Assembly (NCBI RefSeq): GCF_027595985.1
Contig: NC_073305.1
Coordinates: 107,864,535-107,928,534, forward strand
Reading direction: 5' to 3'
Length of the DNA stretch: 64,000 bases
Source of the DNA: Sorex araneus
Lineage: Eukaryota > Chordata > Mammalia > Eulipotyphla > Soricidae
Each line of letters starts with the position of its first letter. Position 1 is the stretch's first letter. Made by a program: the position numbers and the translations under genes. Positions 57,320 to 64,000 of this stretch are shown here, piece by piece. The notes beneath the pieces were generated by a model. The model searched no databases, was not told where the DNA came from, and saw only the letters and a list, made by a program, of their open reading frames with translations.

Positions 57320-57573
57320 CCTTCAGAAGCAATTTCATTGGCGCTCACCTGCCCGTTCGCAGCCGCCCCAGAGCGTCTTCCGCTTGCGCGCAGTGGGCAA
57401 AGGCGGCCCCGCCTTTCTCACCGCCTTTCCCACCTCCGATCTCAGAAATCTCATTGGTCGTTTCCGCGAGGCGGCTCCTACGGCTCAGCCAATGCGGAGG
57501 CGGCCTTCGAGCTCCGCCCGTCACTGCCGGCTGCGAGCTGCAGCTCCGCTTGCGGACCCGGCGGCTGGTGGGG
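57320..57573 (+). promoter_or_regulatory. BCKDHB: BCKDHB promoter and 5' UTR, CpG island core
   Basis: The sequence switches abruptly from AT-rich to GC- and CpG-rich. Three CCAAT boxes are visible: reverse ATTGG at 57337-57341 and 57453-57457, and forward CCAAT at 57489-57493. CCCCGCC/CCGCC Sp1-like boxes lie near 57405-57425. No TATA box is seen, as usual for housekeeping CpG-island promoters. Spacing to the ATG at 57574 suggests transcription starts at roughly 57500-57560; that is inference. CpG richness continues through exon 1 to about 57900. Confidence 0.75.
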
Positions 57574-57769
57574 ATGGCGGCTAGAGCGGCGACTGCGAGC
57601 CGGCTGTTGAGGCTCGTTGAGGTCCGGCCCGAAGGACGCTGGCGTTGGTCGCATGGCGCCAGTCTCTCCCCGGGGTTCCTGCGGCCCGCCTTGGGCGGCG
57701 GGCATGCAGCGCAGAGAAGGTCGGTGGCTCATTTCACGTTCCAGCCGGACCCGGAGACCCAGGAATATG
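57574..57769 (+). CDS. BCKDHB: BCKDHB exon 1, coding part (branched-chain 2-oxoacid dehydrogenase E1-beta subunit)
   Basis: BCKDHB is the beta subunit of the E1 (thiamine-diphosphate) component of the mitochondrial branched-chain 2-oxoacid dehydrogenase, which decarboxylates the keto acids of leucine, isoleucine and valine in the matrix. Only exon 1 is in the window. The ATG at 57574 opens 65 codons plus one base, ending at a canonical donor (GTGAGC from 57770). The predicted N-terminus is Arg-rich (MAARAATASRLLRL...), a typical mitochondrial presequence. The end AQRRSVAHFTFQPDPETQEY matches the start of the mature mammalian protein, which I recognise as VAHFTFQPDPE. Exon length (196 coding bases, phase 1) equals what I recall for the human gene. 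The presequence is diverged while the mature start is conserved, as expected for this protein. Reading continues into the intron with no homology, supporting the splice call. Loss of this gene causes maple syrup urine disease in humans. Confidence 0.93.
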
Positions 57770-58704
57770 GTGAGCTCGGGATCACCTCGTCCTCTCCCAG
57801 TGCCACCCGCATTCTCGGGCCCGCGCTCGCGCCCCGAGAACCTTCATCTCCGTCCTGGGGGTAGCGGAGGCGCGGTACCCGGCTGATCTTGCATTCCGGC
57901 CTCTCCTGCTCCCCAAGGCAGGAGCCGCCCTGCTCTGTGCTTCCCCCCTCGCCGCCGTGTTTGTGCCACCCCGCTGCCCTGGAGCTGTTGTCCCTTGTCA
58001 CTCTCCAGATGGGTGAGAGGGCACACGCGCCTGCAAGGACTCGGGGTGGGGGGTGGACAGGTGGGTCCTCAGGGAAAGAACGCGTTCCTTCCTTGTCCAT
58101 CCCTGGTATCGCTGGTCTTGCTTTTGTCCCAGCTTGCGGGGGACTGGCAACTCTAACCCTGCAGGCTGCAGAGTTTAAAAGGAAGGAGTTTCCCTCCTCC
58201 CCACCCACCCCAGCTCTCTGACTGTTGAGAAAGAGGTGGTTACTGAGTAGGATTTCCCAAGGTCATCAAACAGGTTCTTTCTAGCGGTGGGAAAGAATCC
58301 AGACCTCCTTTCTGAGCCCGGTAGGGAGCTTGTTGCCCGGCTACTTTACCTTGTGGTCAAGGAGAAGTTCATGGGGCGAGTCCTGGAGAAAACTCATCTC
58401 CAGCTTCCGACACAGCAAGGGCATGTAGCAAACTCTTCAATATTTCACTTACCCATCTCCAAAAGATACAATGTCGGTCCCCACAAATGTCAGAAACAGA
58501 CGAAAAGTTAGTGTTTTCTTTCTCTAAGACAGATTTCGCACATTATAACGCTTTTGGAAATATGTCAGTAAGAAAGACATTTTATTGAGTGCTTGCCAGG
58601 GTAAGCATTATGTTGGGAAATTTACATTCATCATGGTCGTTTGATGGTTAGGCTAACCTTAGGAGGTAGTATTTTTATTAATGAAAAAAATATTGACTTC
58701 ACCC

Positions 58705-58838
58705 TTTGGTTCTTAGGGCTTGCTTACTCCTGGCTCTGAACTCAATGATCATTCCTGTCTGACCATGTGTGGTTCCTGGGATCTCACCAAAATGTATGCT
58801 TGCAAGGCATTACCTGCTGTAGTAGTTCTCTATGGCCC
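58705..58838 (-). mobile_element. Old SOR SINE
   Basis: Antisense: GCTTACTCCTGGCTCTGAAC to GTAGTAGTTCTCTATGGCCC. Confidence 0.6.
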
Positions 58839-58904
58839 AAGATGTAGACAGTGTTTTTATTCTCCATTTTTCTTTCCTTATTTATTTATTGAAATATATT
58901 TGGA

Positions 58905-59027
58905 CCTGGTGATGCTGAGGGAGCACTCCAGGCTTGCTTTGGGGAACCATATATGGTGCCTGGGACCAACTGGGTCAGCTGCATGCAAAGCAAGTGCTCT
59001 ACACACTGTACTTTCTCTCCAGCACCT
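58905..59027 (-). mobile_element. Old SOR SINE
   Basis: Antisense: CCTGGTGATGCTGAGGGAGC to CTGTACTTTCTCTCCAGC. Confidence 0.7.
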
Positions 59028-59332
59028 TTGTTTTCTATTTTCCAGTTAGGTTAACTAAGGTCTCAGATAGTTTGTTCAAAGGTCCACAGTCAGTTAGTAG
59101 AACTTTATCTTTGAGGTCTAAGTTTTCAGATTTCAGAGTATTCATACATGCAGAGATGATTACTAAGAGGTGTCCTGATGAAACAGTAGGTATACAAAAG
59201 TGAAAAGCATTTTTTTCTTTACCAATAAGATAGACCTTAGATTTGGTATTCAAAGCATGAAAACATTAACCTAATACTTGAGAAAAAGAGTACAAGTTTG
59301 AAGCTCTTCTTCCATAATTATACTAAAGTCAT

Positions 59333-59432
59333 TGGCCCAGAGAGTTAGCTTAATAGATTGAACCTGTGCTTTGCATGCAGAAGGCCCGGTTTGATCCCTG
59401 GCACTCTATGGTCCCTAGAATACCACACACAC
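59333..59432 (+). mobile_element. Old SOR SINE fragment
   Basis: TGGCCCAGAGAGTTAGCTTA head and GGTTTGATCCCTGGCACTC. Confidence 0.6.
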
Positions 59433-59734
59433 AATCCAATACTAAACTTAGTAAGTGATAATTATCTCACAATTTCTTCTTCTTAAGTAAACAATTAAAG
59501 TGTATTGCTTATTTTCCTTCTATCCAAATACATACTTTGGATAGCCGGAAAGGTTAAAAGGAGGGTAATCTCATCACCCACAACTATAAGTATTGACACT
59601 TTGAGTAAATCTTTTTTAGGTATTTTCTTTTCCTCTTTTGGATAAGGTGTTTTCCTTTGGATATACATTCTAGGTATTTTCACTTTATTTGTGTTTTCCA
59701 TAAATATAATTTTAATACAAATGCAGTCTGTAGG

Positions 59735-59867
59735 AATAAGGATGTATGATGGGGTGGGTTGGGGGCAGCCAAAAAGTGATGAAGGGAAACAGATACTCTG
59801 GTGTGTTGTAAACATAAAAACCTGCCATTGATAGTATTGTGAATCACAGTGACTGAAGAAAATAATT
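59735..59867 (+). mobile_element. Possible old L1 3'-end fragment
   Basis: ACAGATACTCTGGTGTGTTG and TAGTATTGTGAATCACAGTG recall L1 3' UTRs of this genome. Weak. Confidence 0.35.
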
Positions 59868-59868
59868 A

Positions 59869-60058
59869 GGGCTGGAGTGATACTCTGGTGATTAGTGCAT
59901 TTGTCTTGCACATGGCTGACCTGGATTTGGTCTCCAGCACCCATATGATCCCCAGAGTCCACCAAGAATGATCCCTGAGAGCAAAGCCAGAAATAAGCCC
60001 TGAGCACTGCTGGATGTGGCACCAAACAAAAACAAACAGAAAGATTAAAAACAAAACA
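59869..60058 (+). mobile_element. SOR SINE
   Basis: GGGCTGGAGTGATACTCTGG head, CCTGAGCACTGCTGGATGTG body end, AAACAAAAACAAACAG tail. Confidence 0.85.
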
Positions 60059-60220
60059 AAACAAAAAAAAACCCACAACCTCAAAGACATGCAGGCTGCA
60101 TTACTTAATGAGAAGTGTTTTCCCATATAGTTATGTACTTTTAAAAATCTCTGGATGAAGGCATGCTCTATATGTTAAAACACTGTGATTCAGTGATTAA
60201 AACCTTTAGAATCAAATTTT

Positions 60221-60388
60221 CTTTTCTTTTTGGGTGTTGGTGTCACACCTGGCTGTGCTCAGGGCTTACGCCTGACTCTGCTTAGGGATCACTCCTGATA
60301 GTGCTCTGGGGACTATATGAATTGTTGGGGATGGAACCCAGGTTGGTTGTGTGCAAAGCAAGCACCTTGTACTATCTTTAGGGCTCCG
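60221..60388 (-). mobile_element. SOR SINE
   Basis: Antisense: GTCACACCTGGCTGTGCTCA to TGTGTGCAAAGCAAGCACCT. Confidence 0.8.
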
Positions 60389-60496
60389 AGAATCATATTT
60401 TCTTGGCCTACTACTTAGGACTTTGAATTAATCAGTTGCCCTCCTTAAAGCCTCAGTTTCTTTATCAGTAAAGGATAAATAATAATACTTGTGGGT

Positions 60497-60649
60497 TTTT
60501 TTTTGTTTGTTTGTTTGTTTGTTTTGGGGCCATATGCAGCAGTGCTCAGGGGCTGCTTTTGGTTCTGTGTTTAAAGGTCATTTCCAGAGACGGGCGCTAC
60601 AATACCAGGAATCACACTTTTAACCTGTTGAGTTGGCTTTCTGGCCCTT
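60497..60649 (-). mobile_element. Old SOR SINE
   Basis: Antisense, starting with (TTTG)n tail repeats, then GGGGCCATATGCAGCAGTGC. Confidence 0.65.
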
Positions 60650-60874
60650 AAGAAGTATTTAGACTTTGTTTAGACTTTGTCTTGAAGTCTAAACAAAGGA
60701 TACTGTGTATAATGTACTTTACCCAGTCTCAGAATTATAAAATATCACTGAATAAAAGGAAACTCACTAGTTACCATTATGCTTTTATTATTACAGTTAT
60801 ATCAATTTTGCCATCATTGCAGGTATGCTTCCTGTGTGTAAAAGCATGTGCTCCAGCCGCTTCTGCTGTCTTTC

Positions 60875-60958
60875 CAGTTTAGTGCTGGGATCAAACCCAG
60901 GGTCTCCCTCTTCCTTGCAAGCAGTTGTTCTACTGTCAAGCCACATTTCTGTGCCCTG
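60875..60958 (-). mobile_element. Possible tRNA-type SINE fragment
   Basis: Antisense: GCTGGGATCAAACCCAGGGT then CTTGCAAGCAGTTGTTCTAC. It has an ID-like head rather than a SOR body. Confidence 0.35.
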
Positions 60959-60971
60959 AATAGATTTCTTA

Positions 60972-61132
60972 TTTGTTGGGCCACACTGGGCGGTGTTCAG
61001 AACTTACTTTGGGCTCTACACTCAGGGGTTACTCCTGGTGTTTCTCAGGGGACCATATGTAGTGCTGGATATTGATCTGGGGTCAGCAACAAGCAAGGCA
61101 AGTACCTTACCTTCTGTACTATTTCTCCAGTA
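60972..61132 (-). mobile_element. Old SOR SINE
   Basis: Antisense: GGGCCACACTGGGCGGTGTT to TCTGTACTATTTCTCCAGTA. Confidence 0.75.
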
Positions 61133-61539
61133 TAGATTTTGAATGCATAGCTCAAAGGACTAATTTGTAGCTTCATATGCATAAGTAGAAATGGGAGTAC
61201 TGGGTGTCAAGATAAAGTCACAGGTGTAGTAATATACATTGCAATATTATAATTTATAATAAGAAATATGTAGATGACACTAGCATCTGTGGGTATTGAT
61301 TCTAGGCCCCTCACCCCTATGGGTACCAAAATCCTAGGGGGCCATGTCTTTCATATGAAACAGGGTACTCTTTTTATATAACTTGTGTACATCCTCTTAT
61401 ATACTTTATATCATCCTATATATTTTTTATAATCCCCAGTGCATTGTAAGTGCAATGTAATTAGTTATTAAATTGTGTTGTTTGAGGGACTAATAAGAAA
61501 AATCTGGCAATGTTGAGGTACAGATTCATAATAGGTCTC

Positions 61540-61700
61540 ACTATATGATATATATGTATTTATGTAGTTATATATAGTGTGAATATATGTAGTTTATATA
61601 GTTTATATATTTATATATAACAATATATGTGTGCATATATATGTGTACATATATATACATATACATATATACACACATGTATATGTAATATATATATCTT
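61540..61700. repeat. (TA)n/(ATGT)n AT-rich tract
   Basis: Imperfect TATATA, ATATGTG and ACATATAT units between the DNA transposon body and an old SOR. Confidence 0.9.
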
Positions 61701-61848
61701 ACATATAGTTTGTTTTAAACCACCCTCGACTGTACTCACCGCTTACTCTGGGTTCTCTGCTCAGGGATTACTCATGCTGGGCATTAAAATGAGATCAACT
61801 GTGCACAAGGCAAATGCCTTAATCCCTATACTATCTCTCTGGTCCTAA
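61700..61848 (-). mobile_element. Old SOR SINE inside the DNA transposon fossil
   Basis: Antisense: CTCGACTGTACTCACCGCTT to ATACTATCTCTCTGGTCC. Confidence 0.65.
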
Positions 61849-62425
61849 TATATGCTTTTGATCTGAGGTTCACTGAATCTGTGGATATAGAGGGATAACT
61901 ATTTCACTGTTTTCTGTTTCTGGTACCATGTCACAAAACCCTTGCAACTTCCTGTGATGACAGTTTAATAAAAACAGCACAGCATGTAATGTATACTTAT
62001 AGTATTCAATAGTGTAATTTAATACAAGGTGTCTTTTAATATATTTATGTGATCTGGAAACACTCTAAAGTTACTTATGGGTGTGATTGGTCACCAAAGA
62101 AAACAACATTATGATCCTCTAATGGAACATTGGTCTCCCCTTTCCCCAACCTCTGAGCAGGGAAGAGTGGTAGGAAGTTGAATCAGTCCCACAGGCTGAT
62201 TTAACCAGTCACGGCTAGGTAAAGTGGTCTCCATTAAAATCCCTCAAAGGATGAGGTTCAGAGAGCTTCCAGGTTGGTGAACACGTAGAGATTGCTTGGA
62301 AGGTGGTGGGCTCACAGAAGCCTTAAGCTCCTTCCCATGTTCCTTCCACTCTCTTTATGTGACTGCTCTTGAGTTATATCCGTTTATGGTAAACTGGTAA
62401 TCTTGTAAGTAGAATGTTTATCTGA

Positions 62426-62602
62426 GGGCTGGAGTGATAGTACAGTGAAGTAGGGTGCTTGCCTTTCATGCAAGCAGCCTGAGTTCATTCCCGGCACCCC
62501 ATATAGTTCCTGAGTCTGCCAGGAGGGATCCTTAAGATCCTTACTCCCAGGAAGGAGTAAGCCTTGAATACCATGGTGTGTAGCCCCAAACAAAAACAAA
62601 AT
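62426..62602 (+). mobile_element. SOR SINE
   Basis: GGGCTGGAGTGATAGTACAG head, GGCACCCCATATAGTTCCTG body, CCAAACAAAAACAAAA tail. Confidence 0.82.
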
Positions 62603-63892
62603 GTTTAGAGACCTATGAGCCATTCTGGCAAATTAATTACACCCAAAGAAGGGCCTGTGGGAGGTGCCAGTCTGCGGCTGGTCAGTTAGAAACAGGCGAT
62701 GACCTGCGCTTGTGGTTGGCATCTGAACTGGTGAGGATGGGGGTATGATTCATTAGAGACATACCTATGTGATTTGACATTATCTGCAAGTAGATAGTTC
62801 AGAATTGAGCTGGATTGTTGGATGGCTGGTGTTGCAGAATTGCTTGGTATTGTGTTAAAAACAACACAGCTTAAAATTGTATTAGGCATATTAAGGTCTT
62901 TTGTGCTAGTTGTATTTTTTTTATTATATGCTGATTTCATTTATGTGGAGGAATACTTCTCTATGTATTTCTTCACTGGGTTTGTCTTTTGTAAATTGCA
63001 TGTTTCTTCAACTTAAAAATTTGGATATAGTTGATATATGTTATTTTCAGTTACTCAGCTGATTCCATAGATGAATGCAGTGTGGAATTATTGTTTTATT
63101 AGTCTAATGAATATCTGATATTTCTTGTTTTTGTATATTTAAAAAGTTGTAATCTTAAGTCTTTTTCATTGAACATTTATCTATTGTTGAGCAATTGCTA
63201 TATTCTAGGTACTAATATTAAGATAGATATCAGTTTATAATATTGTCAGTTTATAATCTCTGTGAATTAGAGAGTGTTTTATTCATTTTGCAAAGGACAA
63301 AGTTACCATCTGCTAAGTAACAGGGTCCAAAAGTGAAGCCAGGCATTGCCATGGTTAACTTCAATTCTTCCCTCACTTGCTGTGCTGGAGTTTTTAATAT
63401 TAATACTTCTAATGAAAACAATATGTTCTAGCTTTTTGTTTGTGCTGTAAATAATTTTCATTTATTTTAATTCTGTTAACTTTTGAAAGAGAATATTAAA
63501 TGAAGTCAGCCCTGGGGTCATGACATTTAAGCTACTTTGTGAATAATGACAAAGAAATCAGCTCAACAGAGACCAAGAGGAAACTGTTTTTCTGAAATAA
63601 ACAAGTTGTGGTGCAGGCCCTATTATGGGATATAGGGACTGAGAAAAACCGTTTTGGGTAAGACCTCCTGTGGAGGGGGCATAGGCAACCTTCAAGAAGT
63701 CAATATATATATATGTCCAGCTCTTTTGTGGGAGTGGGGTCTTCTTACTAGTAGTAAGGGTCTTAAGGATGAATAAATAAATAAATTAGGAAATGTGAGG
63801 TTTATATTAGGAGTTGAAAATAGTGAGCTTGGAAAAAATGAGGGTAGGAAATAATTTGGAAAGGTTAAGTAGGGGCCTTAAGATTCAGAATA

Positions 63893-64000
63893 GGGGCTGG
63901 AGCAATAGCACAGTGGGTAGGGCTTTTGCCTTGCATGCGGCCGACCTGGGTTGATTCCCAGCATTTCATGTGGTCCCCCAAGCACTGCTAGGAGTAATTC
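63893..64000 (+). mobile_element. Young SOR SINE (cut by window end)
   Basis: GGGGCTGGAGCAATAGCACA head, complete A and B boxes and body as far as TAGGAGTAATTC. Confidence 0.92.

Larger units (their letters stand above)
61285..61905. mobile_element. MER2-like (Tigger-group) DNA transposon fossil, interrupted
   Basis: GGTATTGATTCTAGGCCCCT and GGTACCAAAATCCTAGGGGG, then TATATACTTTATATCATCCT and AAGTGCAATGTAATTAGTTA, match the MER2-type consensus as I remember it. The other end, TTCACTGAATCTGTGGATAT, lies at 61870-61890. An AT-rich tract and an old SOR sit between them. No coding sequence. Confidence 0.55.
57770..64000 (+). other. BCKDHB: BCKDHB intron 1 (5' part)
   Basis: Begins with the GTGAGC splice donor after the exon 1 codon for Tyr65 plus one base. 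The first ~450 bases stay GC-rich and unique, then the intron becomes ordinary AT-rich DNA with many SOR SINEs and a DNA transposon fossil. No further exon, and in particular no acceptor followed by a conserved E1-beta sequence, was recognised before the window ends. 62605-63890 contains no repeat or gene that I recognise. Confidence 0.85.

Noticed and set aside
57256..57573. Upstream in-frame extension of the BCKDHB exon to an ATG at 57256
   Set aside because: The extension reads through the CCAAT-box promoter and has no similarity to E1-beta. The ATG at 57574 gives exactly the expected presequence length.
57617..58221. Open frames downstream of and overlapping exon 1
   Set aside because: They are in other frames or in the intron, and arise from high GC content.
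1..64000. CRISPR arrays, operons, bacterial or phage genes
   Set aside because: SINE density, L1s, LTRs, a CpG-island promoter and a spliced mitochondrial gene exon show that this is mammalian nuclear DNA.

Overview
This window is mammalian nuclear DNA, almost certainly from a shrew (Sorex or a close relative). The call rests on about 55 copies of a tRNA-headed SINE of the soricid SOR type, on an RTE-clade LINE that I recognise as the RTE1_Sar family of the common shrew, and on one recognisable host exon. That exon, at 57574-57769 on the + strand, is exon 1 of BCKDHB, the E1-beta subunit of the mitochondrial branched-chain 2-oxoacid dehydrogenase. It lies in a CpG-rich promoter, and everything to its right is the start of intron 1. 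By synteny with other mammals, the 57 kb to its left should be the interval between TTK and BCKDHB; no exon of TTK or any other gene was recognised there.

The rest is retroelements and old non-coding DNA. 0-5.4 kb: end of a composite SINE, an L1 3' end, old SINEs, a (CA)n tract, and two head-to-tail ORF-less L1 derivatives. 5.5-8.9 kb: RTE copy 1 (+), bounded by 12-bp target-site duplications (TSDs) and split by a young SOR. 9-23 kb: SOR copies, an L1 (17.2-18.6 kb), an ORF-less L1 derivative and a pyrimidine tract. 23.3-28.2 kb: an RTE-rich block with a 5'-UTR fragment, a 5'-inverted L1, an internally deleted RTE, and RTE copy 2 (-) inserted inside an old SOR. 29-45 kb: composite SINEs, a 0.5 kb (CCCT)n/(CCTT)n tract, L1 pieces and more ORF-less L1 derivatives, one with an apparent 3' transduction. 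45.9-49.7 kb: two inverted class-II-type solo LTRs with 6-bp TSDs. 54.0-54.7 kb: a class-I-type LTR preceded by a polypurine tract. 57.3-58 kb: the BCKDHB promoter and exon 1. 58-64 kb: intron 1, with more SINEs and a MER2-like DNA transposon fossil.

The main biological story is a set of linked retrotransposition systems. The RTE closely resembles elements of parasitic strongylid nematodes, and from memory RTE1_Sar has been published as a nematode-shrew horizontal transfer. In this window it appears to have been parasitised: seven composite SINEs join a SOR tRNA head to a segment of the RTE 5' UTR and to the last ~60 nt of the RTE, ending in ACAGTG-type repeats instead of poly(A). An internally deleted RTE is a plausible intermediate. 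Separately, the L1 lineage has produced short ORF-less derivatives that join tandem promoter-like 5' monomers to an L1-like 3' end. Both RTE copies are broken and carry the same His in place of the first Asp of reverse-transcriptase motif A.

Limits: exact repeat boundaries are good to a few bases where a TSD is stated and to about 10-30 bases otherwise. Family names are from memory, without a library search.
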